DNA from: Allodiplogaster sudhausi
Taxonomy: Eukaryota > Nematoda > Chromadorea > Rhabditida > Diplogasteridae
Length of the DNA stretch: 64,000 nucleotides
Reading direction: 5' to 3'
Assembly: GCA_945643635.1 (NCBI GenBank)
Contig: CALZFC010000249.1
Span: 1,210,001 to 1,274,000, forward strand
Both the position numbers and the translations under genes were made by a program. Position 1 is the stretch's first letter, and the number at the start of each line of letters is the position of its first letter. Of this stretch, positions 23,626 to 35,633 are shown piece after piece. Under the pieces are notes generated by a model. It made no database searches, had not been told where the DNA came from, and was given only the letters and a program-made list of their open reading frames with translations.

Positions 23626-23839
23626 CTTTTTTGCTGTCCATCCTTCGCCTCATTACACTCTATGTAGGAATGCTATCATACATTCTGTCAAACTCATAAC
23701 TGATCGTTGGCGCGTTTTGATCAACGCATATTTAAAAAAATTAGATTTTTACTACCCTACCCTGTTTTTCGACTTCATTTTTGGCCTAGCCTACCCTGTT
23801 TTGGAAAAATAACCGGCGAGGCTTTTATTCCCTGCAATC

Positions 23840-23975
23840 AGAGCCGGTAAATGGCCCAAAATTTTTGGGCCGGCCCGGCCCGTCGGGCCCTAGGTCTGGG
23901 CCGGCCCGGCCCGAACGATTTCCGGGCCCTAGAATTTTGGGCCCGGCCCGGCCCGTGGGCCCGTTTGAGCCCGCT
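23840..23975. repeat. GC-rich self-complementary cluster
   Basis: GGGCCGGCCCGGCCCG occurs at about 23869 and 23900, with a third variant GGGCCCGGCCCGGCCCG at about 23939. These are separated by AATTTT/AATTTC-type spacers and lie in AT-rich DNA. Each block can form hairpins. Confidence 0.75.
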
Positions 23976-24649
23976 TTTTAAAAAAATTCCGGGGAAAAAG
24001 TCCGACAAGCTACAGAGCATTTTGAAATTCAGATTTTTTCATGCTCATGCTATGAACATTCATTTTAATGTATAGAATATAAAGTTTTAAGGGGGAACAG
24101 TATGCTGTTAAAGTTGCGCAATATATGACAGAGAATATCGAAACGTAAGTATGGCCTTCATTAAATTTAGACATCTTTTATAGCCTTGATTTCTGCGCAA
24201 AATTACATGGGAAAATTGCGCAGAAATGATTGAACAGTGGCGAGATAAAGACTGAGAGAAGAGTACAAAAAAGCACGTATACAAGAACAGCCCAAACCTT
24301 GCACGAAGGCCAGCCAAGTATCCGGCGCGAAAGACGAGAAAGGGAAGAAGCTCGGCCTTCTCGTGAAAGCCGTCTGTTCCATAGGAGAAATGGCGGTCGA
24401 CTGGGACGGGCCTAATAGAATTACTTTGACAAGATTGATCGCATTAAAACATTGAAAGAAAGTCATTAAAATATATTAAAATAAAATAAAATTTATTTAT
24501 CCACACGCAACAACCATTTTTGAATGTATTTTGCAAAAGGATAATTTTGTAATATGCTTTATCAGGATTTTCAAAAGAAAATTAATAAAATAAAATATCA
24601 CGATAAAATTGTAGTATATTTTGTTTAAAAAAAATCGAATATAAGCAAG

Positions 24650-24745
24650 ACAAACAGATGCTGCCCGGTGTGCGTAATGTTGCCTGAGCGCGTAAACTGC
24701 ACGGGCACGGAGACGGGCAGGAGGTCGGCCATTATCACTATAAAA
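24650..24745 (-). other. Possible exon, unassigned
   Basis: On the - strand a good acceptor (TTTTTTTATAG) is followed by GC-rich codon-like sequence with ATG (MADLLPVSVPVQF). In another frame with a GC donor (CTCAG|GCAACA) it would end in the phase needed to precede the PGM3 active-site exon, but the peptide does not resemble the PGM3 N-terminus. Recorded only as a candidate. Confidence 0.2.
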
Positions 24746-25029
24746 AAATGGAAGTTAGAAATCAAAAATAAGTATATATAAAACATTTCGCTCATTTTTA
24801 AAGCTTATCAAAGGATTCCGCGGAAGCAACAAAGGCCGCAAACATGGCAAACGAAAACTGTAAAGCGAGAAGACAAAAAGAGAGGGAAATCTTGAAAACT
24901 ATTCAAAGAACAGAGCTTCCTGCTAATAAAAAAAGGCGAAAAGCAAGGATGGCGCGCAGCGATTATTACCCAAAAACTAAGAGTGAAAATCAAAGCCAAA
25001 AAGCACGGGGAATAGGAAATATATTTTAA

Positions 25030-25382
25030 ATAGATTCTAACGGGTTCTGAAGGAGATCCACAGAAGATAAGTCTATTCGCGCGTCTACATTCTTCTATTT
25101 CAAGCTTCTGCTATAATGAAGGAAGGATTCAATGAAGGCGGCGATGTAACAACTGCAAATGTTCATCATCAGAATCACCCAAAAGCCAAGGGAAAAAAGG
25201 TTGAAACAATGTAACGAATTACGGGGAAAAACTTTAATGAAATAAGAATATAAGCTGCATTTCCGAAGGAGTTTGGCATACAGTATATTTTCAAATATAG
25301 CAAATGTTGGGTCAAACTATTAAGTATTTAATAAGGGGCGATTCTAATAACTTCTAAACATAAACAACTTAAAATTAGTACT
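25030..25382. other. No gene seen
   Basis: AT-rich flank between the PGM3 upstream region and the 3' end of the LINE. Confidence 0.4.
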
Positions 25383-25415
25383 TTTTTTTAATTTGATTGA
25401 TTGATTTATTACGCG

Positions 25416-28335
25416 TCAAGCACGTGTTTGATGAATATATATGTGTGTGATGTGAAGATAGCAGTAGGAATAGCAATAGACATAAATAGATAGAAATAGT
25501 GAAATGGATAGGGGGAAATAGTGATATGGATAACAATGAAGAATGGTACAGAAGTGGACAATTAATGGATTGGGTGAGGAGCAGGAGAAGAGAGGGAAGA
25601 GGGATTGGTATGTTTTGCAAGGGCGTTGAAGGCCTTGGCGGCTCTTATAAAGAAGGAGTGGTTGCGAATGGAGGAACGGGTGGACGGGTAGGAGAGAAGG
25701 AAGGGTGCGAGAGTTACGGAAATGAAAATAGTGGGGGACACGGTCCGATATACGCCTATGGCCAAAAACGAGTCTACGCGCAAGGGTAAAATCTACATGT
25801 TGACGGCGAGTTAGAAGAGAGTGGAGGGAGAGGGCGGTGTTACGGGCAGTAGAGTTGGGGACATCCCTGGGGTTAGAATAGCCAAGGGATCGTCTGTAAA
25901 TAAAACGCGTGAAATAGTTTTGGACTTTTTCTAACTTGCGGATATCCTTCTTAAGACGCGGAGAGAATACAGAGGAACACGATTCTAGCAAGGGACGGAT
26001 GTACAGGATATAAGCCGAGAGGAGGACATTCTTATTTCTAGAGCGAAGAGAGCGAAGGATGGGGTGGCATTTGCTTATGGCTTTGTTAGTGAGAAAGGAA
26101 CAGTGGGGAGAGAAGGAGAGGAGGGGATCTATAATGACGCCAAGGTCACGCATGATTGGGACGGAGGGGAGAGGGGAACCGTTAAGGTAGTAAGTAGTGT
26201 TAGGATTGGTTTTTCCAATGTGGAGGACTGAGCACTTAGAGGGGGCCAGGGGGAGCTGCGAATTGATGGCCCAGGCGGAGACTTCATCAATGGCTGCCTG
26301 GAGAGGAGCATTAGAGGAGGAACTAGGTAAAGAGCGGTAAATCTTGAGGTCGTCTGCAAAACAACGCGAGTGAACATCATGGGAAGAGACAAGTGATGGG
26401 AGATCGCTAGTAAATAAGATAAACAGGAGCGGACCAAGAACAGTCCCTTGCGGGATGCCACTAGTGACAGGTAAGGGAGGGGAAAGGGAGGAGCCTACGC
26501 GGACGGAGAAAGTGCGATTACTAAGGAAGGCAGAGATCCAGGAGATGCATTTAGGAGGAAGGGAGAAAAGTGTGAGCTTATGGATGAGTTTGGTATGGGA
26601 GACACGGTCGAAGGCCCGAGCGTGATCAAAATAGACGATATCAGTGGAATGGGATCGGGAGATGGCAGCGGTCCAATGTTCGAGAGAACCTAGCAACTGG
26701 TAATCAATGGAGCGTTTTGGTCTAAATCCGTACTGTTCATCAGATATTAAGTGAGCGTTATTGCACCAGGGGTAGAGTTTCTTACAGAGCATACGTTCAA
26801 AAATTCGAGAAAATAATGAGGTTATAGAGATAGGGCGATAGTTGGAGGGTCAGAATAGGGAGGCTTTTTCTTAATGGGGATTATAATGGAAGTTTTCCAG
26901 GCCGTAGGGACAGATGAGGTGGAGTACGAGAAGTCAAATATATATTCCAGAGCTTCCGAGATGGGGATGGCAAGTTTCTTAATGAGAGACAAGTTGAAAT
27001 TATCAGGAGTCTTACAGGAAGAGTTCTTATAGGTCTCGATAACTCGGCAAATTTCATGACGGGGGAAATTGATTTGAAAGGAGGGGGAAGAGTGAGTGAC
27101 AAAGTTAGGGGCGAGGACCGGAAGGTTACCATCGTCAATAGTAAAAGCAGAGGAAAAAGTAGCAGCTAGGAGTTGGGCCTTGGTATCATCGGTAAAGCAG
27201 AGAGTACCAGAAGGTGAGGTGAGAGTATCGACCCCTCGGGGTTTGGAGGATAGGCGGTTGCGCATAAAGCGGAAGAAGAGGGCCTTATTGTTAGAGTTAA
27301 TGACGTGTTTTTCTACATTTCTGGAGTACTTATCAATAGCCTTACAATAACGGGAATTAATGAGGGAATAAGCATGTCTAGTGGAATCAGATTCATGGGC
27401 TAGGAGGGCGGCCAAGCATCATAGCGTTTCCGCTTAAGGCGGTAAATGTGATTGGGGATACGAATACCGTGAGAGGAGACACGTTTAAAGGGAACGAAGA
27501 GGTCTTCAACAGCGTGGAGGGCGGATGACAGTGCGGAGTACATGTGATCTACACTTGAGAGCTTATGGAAAGGGGCTGGGAAGGCAAAATCTAAAAGAAA
27601 CATGGAGGCTGAATGGTGGTCGAATTTGTTGTAATCCCTTATATAAGTAAAAGAAGGTTTGGCGTGGGAGAGAGAAAGGGTGGATTCGATGGTGGAATGG
27701 TCGGAATTGAGGAAGGGAGGGGAGAGGATAGTGTTGCTGAGGAGGGATGGAGTATTGGTGAGAACGAGGTCCAGGAAGTGAGCATTGCAAGTAGGAGCTG
27801 GTGTGAGTTGAGCAAAACAGCATGAGGATGTAAAGTCATAAAAGAGCTTAGAAGAAGAGGCAAGCGGGGGGTGACTGGTGGAATTCCAGACGATGTCTGG
27901 GTAGTTAAAATCGCCTAAAATGATAGTAGCGTGAGGGGCGGTGGAGAGATCTGTAAGAAGGTTGACAAGGATAGAATTATCAGAGGCACAACATGAAGGG
28001 GGACGGTAAACTAGGATGAAGCGGATGAGATCACTGTTAAAACTAGCATCTACTGCGAGGAGCTCAAAGGTGTTGGGGGATGATTTAGAGAGGACGGTGT
28101 TTGTGGAGATGGAAGAGCGGAAGAAGAGTGCAACGCCCCCGCCCTTGCGCCTTGGGCGGTCTTGGCGAGAGACTAAATAGTCAGGGTTACCGTTTAGAAA
28201 ATAACTATCAGGGAGGGAAGAGGAAAGCCAGGTTTCGACAATGGCAATAACAGCGAAGGAACGGGAGAATAGAGAGGACAGTTCAAAAGTTTTGTTCACA
28301 ATTGAGCGGGCATTGAAAGAACAAATGGTGGAGCT
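25416..28335 (-). pseudogene. LINE ORF2: endonuclease + reverse transcriptase, frameshifted
   Basis: Endonuclease motifs: SFNARSIVNKTFELS, IAIVETWL, GGGVALFF, VYRPPS, ILGDFNYPDIVW, LDLVLTN and NSDHSTIES. Reverse transcriptase motifs: NYRPISITSLFSRIFERML, YGFRPKRSIDYQ, YFDHARAFDRVSH, SGIPQGTVLGPLLFIL and the catalytic CFADDLKIY. A C-terminal region with RPLLESCSSVFSPRLKKDI follows. Two single-step frame changes break the ORF: one after KRKRYDAW (about 27410), between endonuclease and RT, and one just before NYRPIS (about 26850). The same two breaks occur in the inverted copy. Catalytic residues are otherwise intact. Confidence 0.88.
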
Positions 28336-30189
28336 ATGCCTGCGAATGGGGGTGGTTAGAATTGGTATTGGGGATGGGGGTGGTAAAAAGGGGGAGGGTT
28401 AGGGGGTGGGAAGGAGTAGTTGGGAGGAGAGGGATAGAGGGGAGGCATTGGAGAAGGTTGGTAGGGGTTGGGTGGGTAGTTGAGAGAGAAGGGGAGTGGG
28501 AGGAGAGAGAGGCTGTGGCGGCTGAGAGAGAGGCAGAGGCGGCTGAGAGAGAGGCGGTGGGTGTTGAGAGTAGTGGTGAGAGATGTGAGAAGGAGGTGAG
28601 TGGTTATGAAGGCCGCGGGTGACCGCGGACGCGTAGGAGGGGTTAGAGAAGATAGGAGGGTTGTTAGAGTGAGAGTGAGAGTTGTTAGAGTGAGAGTTAG
28701 AGTGAGAAAGAGAGTGAGAGTGAGAAGGCCTGCGGGTGGCCACGCGAGATGAGAGAGGGCGGGGGGGGCAGGGTGTTAGGGGCCGAGCGGCGGCCATGTG
28801 GTTTGGTGTAGAAGCGAGAGAAGTCGGGGAGTTTGGGGGGAGAGGGAACAATGCCCCGCTGGGCGAAAGTACGCGATGGAAGGAGGAAACAATTGGAATA
28901 GAGAGTCTGTGGGCATTGGAGATGGCTAGGATTTGAAACTTGGATGTGGGGAGGACGACCTTGAGGGGATTTGAAGATGGCTTGCGAGCCTGGTCTACGA
29001 GGGGATAGACAGCGAGGGGAAGGCAAGGAACATTTAGACAATCGAGGAGTCCGAGGACTGCATTGTAGTAAGCATTTGCCGTTTGGGTAGGGGATTCGGC
29101 AGAAAGAACAGGGATGCCGTAAATGACCAGAGCTCGACGGCGCTCGTGGCGGTCTCTAATCTCTTCCTCTGTTTCGCGGGAGAAATCCCAGGGTGGAGAA
29201 GAGGAGGAAGAGGGGGGGGAGGCATTGTCATTGGGAGACATATCAATATCATCATCAATCACTTGAATCACATCAATCACATCATTGGAAGCATGAGTGG
29301 AGTGGCTGGGTGCTTGGGCCAGGAGTGCTTCAAGGGATTCGCACTTCTCGGAAAGGGTGGAGATGGAACTTGTCAGCTCGTTGATGAGAAGGTCCTTGGA
29401 TGCGGAGTTAGACTCGAGCGAGGAGACCGTGGCGGTGAGAGAGGAGAGCTTCTCGAAGAGGTAGTTGAGGACATCATCGGTAGAGAGAGAGAGTGTCATC
29501 ATCCGCGGGACGTGGTCTCTTCAGCTTGTTGCTCTGGAGGAAAGAGGAAACGGCAGCGGAATCAACATTAGTCGCCATATGGAAGATCACAGAAATATTT
29601 CCCTTGGCCCTAGGGTATGAGGGGTGGCCGGAGAGAGAAGATGAACCTGGCGTGGTGCCTGATTGAAAGAAGCTTTGCCCCCCAGGCACGAGGGGCGTCG
29701 CGGAGAGGAGATGTGGCTTAGGAAGGAGCGAGCCACGAACCGACCGCTCAGTGAGAGGAGAGAGCGGGGAGTTTATGCACCCAAGTTCCGCACCTCAAAC
29801 TTGGGTAATTAAACCAACTTGGGTAATTAAACCAACTTGGGTAATTTTTGTAAGGAAAAGAACAATAGACTGACTATCACCGAAGGACAGCGATTGCTCC
29901 TCATCAGATCGAATGTAAGTCTTCCTCTCAATCATCCGCTTAATATCCTTCACCAGAGCAGTCGTTTTAACCTTAAAATTGCGAGACAGTCACAACAGTG
30001 AATTGCTTAATGAATCTATTATTCTATGAGACAAGTATTAATGCAATTTTGAAAGGTAAATTTTTTTTCAGCTTCTTATCGAGAACCAGGAAATATAAGT
30101 TCTATAGTAAAGTATACTTTTTAATTTTTCATTCTTCACTTGCCTCAAGAAAATGCGTTTCTCCGTTGTCTTCTTTGACGATAATCCGA
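26131..30189. repeat. Left arm of LINE palindrome
   Basis: Near-perfect reverse complement of 30319-34396. It includes most of the LINE plus about 340 bp of host sequence with part of a ubiquitin-like-domain gene. Few substitutions seen. The right arm has an extra ~18-bp tandem duplication (CTCCTCACTCCCCG region, about 30740-30770). Confidence 0.93.
28399..29590 (-). pseudogene. LINE ORF1 (coiled coil + RNA-binding-like), frameshifted
   Basis: The start is at MATNVDSAAVSSFLQSNK. The frame breaks inside a (CT)n run at about 29490 and resumes as LSTDDVLNYLFEKLSS. A coiled coil (LTATVSSLESNS...LSEKCESLEALLAQ) is followed by an RRM-like segment (RRALVIYGIPVLSAES ... KVVLPTSKFQIL). The Pro/Ser/His-rich tail is possibly out of frame as well. 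ORF1 proteins bind the element RNA. The inverted copy shows the same break. Confidence 0.7.
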
Positions 30190-30208
30190 CTATGCGATAA
30201 ATTTTCAG

Positions 30209-30658
30209 CCAATCTACCTCCGGGAGTGGTCGTCGAAGAATGAATTCGAAAGTGCAAACGGCACTGCAATGAGATACGACCTGAAGCGAGTCGTCGAGCT
30301 CTTCTACAAGGGTGCCATTCGGATTATCGTCAAAGAAGACAACGGAGAAACGCATTTTCTTGAGGCGAGTGAAGAATGAAAAATTAAAAAAGTATACTTT
30401 ACTATAGAACTTATATTTCCTGGTTCTCGATAAGAAGCTGAAAAAAAATTTACCTTTCAAAATTGCATTAATACTTGTCTCATAGAATAATAGATTCATT
30501 AAGCAATTCACTGTTGTGACTGTCTCGCAATTTTAAGGTTAAAACGACTGCTCTGGTGAAGGATATTAAGCGGATGATTGAGAGGAAGACTTACATTCGA
30601 TCTGATGAGGAGCAATCGCTGTCCTTCGGTGATAGTCAGTCTATTGTTCTTTTCCTTA
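30209..30658 (+). pseudogene. Fragment of a host gene with a ubiquitin-like domain, cut by the LINE
   Basis: Exon 30209-30364 (acceptor ATTTTCAG) encodes PIYLREWSSKNEFES...VVELFYKGAIRIIVKED and ends HFLE. Exon 30538-30658 starts VKTTALVKDIKRMIERK. Joined in phase 0, IRIIVKEDNGETHFLE plus VKTTALVKDIKRMI aligns with the first half of ubiquitin (MQIFVKTLTGK..., LEVEPSDTIENVKAKI). The donor is GC (GAG|GCGAGT here, GAG|GCAAGT in the left copy). The second exon runs into the LINE 5' end at about 30659, so the domain is truncated. The left copy (29851-29971 plus part of the first exon to 30189) is inverted. Upstream and downstream exons were not found. Confidence 0.6.
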
Positions 30659-33600
30659 CAAAAATTACCCAAGTTGGTTTAATTACCCAAGTTGGTTTAA
30701 TTACCCAAGTTTGAGGTGCGGAACTTGGGTGCATAAACTCCCCGCTCTCTCCTCACTCCCCGCTCTCTCCTCTCACTGAGCGGTCGGTTCGTGGCTCGCT
30801 CCTTCCTAAGCCACATCTCCTCTCCGCGACGCCCCTCGTGCCTGGGGGGCAAAGCTTCTTTCAATCAGGCACCACGCCAGGTTCATCTTCTCTCTCCGGC
30901 CACCCCTCATACCCTAGGGCCAAGGGAAATATTTCTGTGATCTTCCATATGGCGACTAATGTTGATTCCGCTGCCGTTTCCTCTTTCCTCCAGAGCAACA
31001 AGCTGAAGAGACCACGTCCCGCGGATGATGACACTCTCTCTCTCTACCGATGATGTCCTCAACTACCTCTTCGAGAAGCTCTCCTCTCTCACCGCCACGG
31101 TCTCCTCGCTCGAGTCTAACTCCGCATCCAAGGACCTTCTCATCAACGAGCTGACAAGTTCCATCTCCACCCTTTCCGAGAAGTGCGAATCCCTTGAAGC
31201 ACTCCTGGCCCAAGCACCCAGCCACTCCACTCATGCTTCCAATGATGTGATTGATGTGATTCAAGTGATTGATGATGATATTGATATGTCTCCCAATGAC
31301 AATGCCTCCCCCCCCTCTTCCTCCTCTTCTCCACCCTGGGATTTCTCCCGCGAAACAGAGGAAGAGATTAGAGACCGCCACGAGCGCCGTCGAGCTCTGG
31401 TCATTTACGGCATCCCTGTTCTTTCTGCCGAATCCCCTACCCAAACGGCAAATGCTTACTACAATGCAGTCCTCGGACTCCTCGATTGTCTAAATGTTCC
31501 TTGCCTTCCCCTCGCTGTCTATCCCCTCGTAGACCAGGCTCGCAAGCCATCTTCAAATCCCCTCAAGGTCGTCCTCCCCACATCCAAGTTTCAAATCCTA
31601 GCCATCTCCAATGCCCACAGACTCTCTATTCCAATTGTTTCCTCCTTCCATCGCGTACTTTCGCCCAGCGGGGCATTGTTCCCTCTCCCCCCAAACTCCC
31701 CGACTTCTCTCGCTTCTACACCAAACCACATGGCCGCCGCTCGGCCCCTAACACCCTGCCCCCCCCGCCCTCTCTCATCTCGCGTGGCCACCCGCAGGCC
31801 TTCTCACTCTCACTCTCTTTCTCACTCTAACTCTCACTCTAACAACTCTCACTCTCACTCTAACAACCCTCCTATCTTCTCTAACCCCTCCTACGCGTCC
31901 GCGGTCACCCGCGGCCTTCATAACCACTCACCTCCTTCTCACATCTCTCACCACTACTCTCAACACCCACCGCCTCTCTCTCAGCCGCCTCTGCCTCTCT
32001 CTCAGCCGCCACAGCCTCTCTCTCCTCCCACTCCCCTTCTCTCTCAACTACCCACCCAACCCCTACCAACCTTCTCCAATGCCTCCCCTCTATCCCTCTC
32101 CTCCCAACTACTCCTTCCCACCCCCTAACCCTCCCCCTTTTTACCACCCCCATCCCCAATACCAATTCTAACCACCCCCATTCGCAGGCATAGCTCCACC
32201 ATTTGTTCTTTCAATGCCCGCTCAATTGTGAACAAAACTTTTGAACTGTCCTCTCTATTCTCCCGTTCCTTCGCTGTTATTGCCATTGTCGAAACCTGGC
32301 TTTCCTCTTCCCTCCCTGATAGTTATTTTCTAAACGGTAACCCTGACTATTTAGTCTCTCGCCAAGACCGCCCAAGGCGCAAGGGCGGGGGCGTTGCACT
32401 CTTCTTCCGCTCTTCCATCTCCACAAACACCGTCCTCTCTAAATCATCCCCCAACACCTTTGAGCTCCTCGCAGTAGATGCTAGTTTTAACAGTGATCTC
32501 ATCCGCTTCATCCTAGTTTACCGTCCCCCTTCATGTTGTGCCTCTGATAATTCTATCCTTGTCAACCTTCTTACAGATCTCTCCACCGCCCCTCACGCTA
32601 CTATCATTTTAGGCGATTTTAACTACCCAGACATCGTCTGGAATTCCACCAGTCACCCCCCGCTTGCCTCTTCTTCTAAGCTCTTTTATGACTTTACATC
32701 CTCATGCTGTTTTGCTCAACTCACACCAGCTCCTACTTGCAATGCTCACTTCCTGGACCTCGTTCTCACCAATACTCCATCCCTCCTCAGCAACACTATC
32801 CTCTCCCCTCCCTTCCTCAATTCCGACCATTCCACCATCGAATCCACCCTTTCTCTCTCCCACGCCAAACCTTCTTTTACTTATATAAGGGATTACAACA
32901 AATTCGACCACCATTCAGCCTCCATGTTTCTTTTAGATTTTGCCTTCCCAGCCCCTTTCCATAAGCTCTCAAGTGTAGATCACATGTACTCCGCACTGTC
33001 ATCCGCCCTCCACGCTGTTGAAGACCTCTTCGTTCCCTTTAAACGTGTCTCCTCTCACGGTATTCGTATCCCCAATCACATTTACCGCCTTAAGCGGAAA
33101 CGCTATGATGCTTGGCCGCCCTCCTAGCCCATGAATCTGATTCCACTAGACATGCTTATTCCCTCATTAATTCCCGTTATTGTAAGGCTATTGATAAGTA
33201 CTCCAGAAATGTAGAAAAACACGTCATTAACTCTAACAATAAGGCCCTCTTCTTCCGCTTTATGCGCAACCGCCTATCCTCCAAACCCCGAGGGGTCGAT
33301 ACTCTCACCTCACCTTCTGGTACTCTCTGCTTTACCGATGATACCAAGGCCCAACTCCTAGCTGCTACTTTTTCCTCTGCTTTTACTATTGACGATGGTA
33401 ACCTTCCGGTCCTCGCCCCTAACTTTGTCACTCACTCTTCCCCCTCCTTTCAAATCAATTTCCCCCGTCATGAAATTTGCCGAGTTATCGAGACCTATAA
33501 GAACTCTTCCTGTAAGACTCCTGATAATTTCAACTTGTCTCTCATTAAGAAACTTGCCATCCCCATCTCGGAAGCTCTGGAATATATATTTGACTTCTCG

Positions 33601-34396
33601 TACTCCACCTCATCTGTCCCTACGGCCTGGAAAACTTCCATTATAATCCCCATTAAGAAAAAGCCTCCCTATTCTGACCCTCCAACTATCGCCCTATCTC
33701 TATAACCTCATTATTTTCTCGAATTTTTGAACGTATGCTCTGTAAGAAACTCTACCCCTGGTGCAATAACGCTCACTTAATACCTGATGAACAGTACGGA
33801 TTTAGACCAAAACGCTCCATTGATTACCAGTTGCTAGGTTCTCTCGAACATTGGACCGCTGCCATCTCCCGATCCCATTCCACTGATATCGTCTATTTTG
33901 ATCACGCTCGGGCCTTCGACCGTGTCTCCCATACCAAACTCATCCATAAGCTCACACTTTTCTCCCTTCCTCCTAAATGCATCTCCTGGATCTCTGCCTT
34001 CCTTAGTAATCGCACTTTCTCCGTCCGCGTAGGCTCCTCCCTTTCCCCTCCCTTACCTGTCACTAGTGGCATCCCGCAAGGGACTGTTCTTGGTCCGCTC
34101 CTGTTTATCTTATTTACTAGCGATCTCCCATCACTTGTCTCTTCCCATGATGTTCACTCGCGTTGTTTTGCAGACGACCTCAAGATTTACCGCTCTTTTC
34201 CTAGTTCCTCCTCTAATGCTCCTCTCCAGGCAGCCATTGATGAAGTCTCCGCCTGGGCCATCAATTCGCAGCTCCCCCTGGCCCCCTCTAAGTGCTCAGT
34301 CCTCCACATTGGAAAAACCAATCCTAACACTACTTACTACCTTAACGGTTCCCCTCTCCCCTCCGTCCCAATCATGCGTGACCTTGGCGTCATTAT
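30319..34396. repeat. Right arm of LINE palindrome
   Basis: Reverse complement of 26131-30189. Similarity ends abruptly at 34396 inside the RT domain (after GVII), where block X begins with ATGAAAAAAAAAGTTGAAC. Confidence 0.93.
30659..34396 (+). mobile_element. LINE copy 2, 3'-truncated by rearrangement
   Basis: Same element as 25383-29850, on the opposite strand. ORF1 (30947-32128), endonuclease (32167-33127) and RT (33112-34396) show the same three frame breaks as copy 1. It ends at the RT palm/thumb boundary at a rearrangement junction rather than at a 3' tail, so the loss of its end is due to the inversion event, not to incomplete reverse transcription. Confidence 0.88.
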
Positions 34397-34972
34397 TATG
34401 AAAAAAAAAGTTGAACACAAATTTTATTGTGTTAATATTGTTTGTTGATAAGAGTTTCAATAATATTAGACTAAATTGTTCCTAACATTCTGAATGGTTA
34501 TGATATTTTTTATAGATAAAATGTATTGAAAAAATGCTTTGATTGACCACTAAAGAGACGCAACTGCTCGCGCCCTTCTTCCTCCTCACGAGAGGTCCTC
34601 TCGACGCAGCCGGCTGCGAAGGCATATTGATTGAAGAATGAGAGCACAATCGAGCTGCTTGCTGTTCCAATGACATGAAAATTTTGCAACCTTTATTATA
34701 AATTTTTCCATGTTGCACTTTAAAACAAAATAAAAAGTGTCCAAAAGTGCAAAATTGTTGAACTCAAACACGCCAAGCGGACTTCTTGTTCTCATTTATC
34801 ACGCACAGCACATTTCATTTCGACTTCGATTTCCTCACACAAATGTGCAGATAAATTTTGTAGTACAATAAAATTAAAATTAAATGAAATGTCCCGTTGA
34901 TTTTACGCAGCGCCAGCAAGCTAAATATGATTGTTCAGTTTAGAACGCTGGTGCGTACCGTAGCCAATTCGT
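34397..34972. repeat. Block X, copy 1
   Basis: Starts ATGAAAAAAAAAGTTGAAC. Inverted copy at 35634-36192, and a same-orientation copy at 58757-59312. No gene recognised in it. Confidence 0.9.
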
Positions 34973-35633
34973 AATCGGCGTGAAACATCGAAAATTCTGA
35001 CAATGACCACACTGATAACTTTTGTCACCATTGCCAAGAAAATAAAAGGTGTCGCCATCGAATTGTTTTGTGCACAACTTGAGCTAACTTTTATGTGCCT
35101 TCTTTAAAGGAGCACACAATTCGAATGTAATTGCGTGAATTCTAGCTAGAGTTTAGTATTGGCTCCTTTAATCGCTTAACGATGAGCAACATTAGATGTA
35201 ACTGTTTGTGTCACATTAAAAAAAATCAAAGCAAAAGCAAGACCGCCTTCTTACATATCTTTTGATTTGAGCTATCGTAGAATTTTTTTTTCAGAATGTA
35301 GTATTATTGGAAACTGCTGAAATGTGAGCGCAGAAGTTGTAGATTAGAAACACAAAAGATCAGCGATGGTTTGGCCTGAGACAAAGGCAACGCTATGGAA
35401 AAGTGTCAACCTCATTTTAGTATGCGCATATACACATCACAATGAAAGGTTTAACAATTTAAAAATTTATCTGAAGGCGCTATGAAGCACAAAGAACACA
35501 AAGAACGACCGTACGCTGAAAACGCTCTAAAATTAAGCGCGAACATTGTTTGCATTTAACGAAAAATACATTCACGTGAAACGGAAGTTTCATCGTTTTA
35601 TAAGACAAGAAGAAAACTTCCAAAGTCTAACGA
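34973..35633. other. Loop between X copies, present again inverted at 59313-59980
   Basis: Contains (- strand) a short Cys-bearing ORF segment related to 59871-60074 (YQCGHCQNFRC). No other gene seen. Its inverted counterpart shows it is part of the large palindrome arm. Confidence 0.7.

Larger units (their letters stand above)
25383..29850 (-). mobile_element. Non-LTR retrotransposon (CR1/Jockey-like), nearly full length, defective
   Basis: In sense (- strand), an ORF1-like region (29590-28399) precedes an ORF2 with AP-type endonuclease and reverse transcriptase. The 3' end has the short-repeat tail AATCAATCAATCAA followed by an A run, as in CR1/L2-type elements. The 5' end abuts a ubiquitin-like-domain exon (29851-29971) and begins with three copies of TTACCCAAGTTGGTTTAA. 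It forms the left arm of a palindrome with 30659-34396. ORFs are interrupted (see separate entries), so it is not autonomous as written. Confidence 0.88.

Noticed and set aside
24230..24415. Arg/Glu-rich ORF between PGM3 and the LINE
   Set aside because: Short, no splice context, no recognisable motif.
29998..30243. Identical 80-147-codon ORFs on both strands at the palindrome centre
   Set aside because: They are intron sequence of the ubiquitin-like fragment read on the wrong strand; identity is only due to the palindrome.
25416..34448. Bacterial-type reverse transcriptase system (retron/DGR)
   Set aside because: Endonuclease and RT motifs plus ORF1 and the 3' repeat tail fit a metazoan non-LTR retrotransposon.
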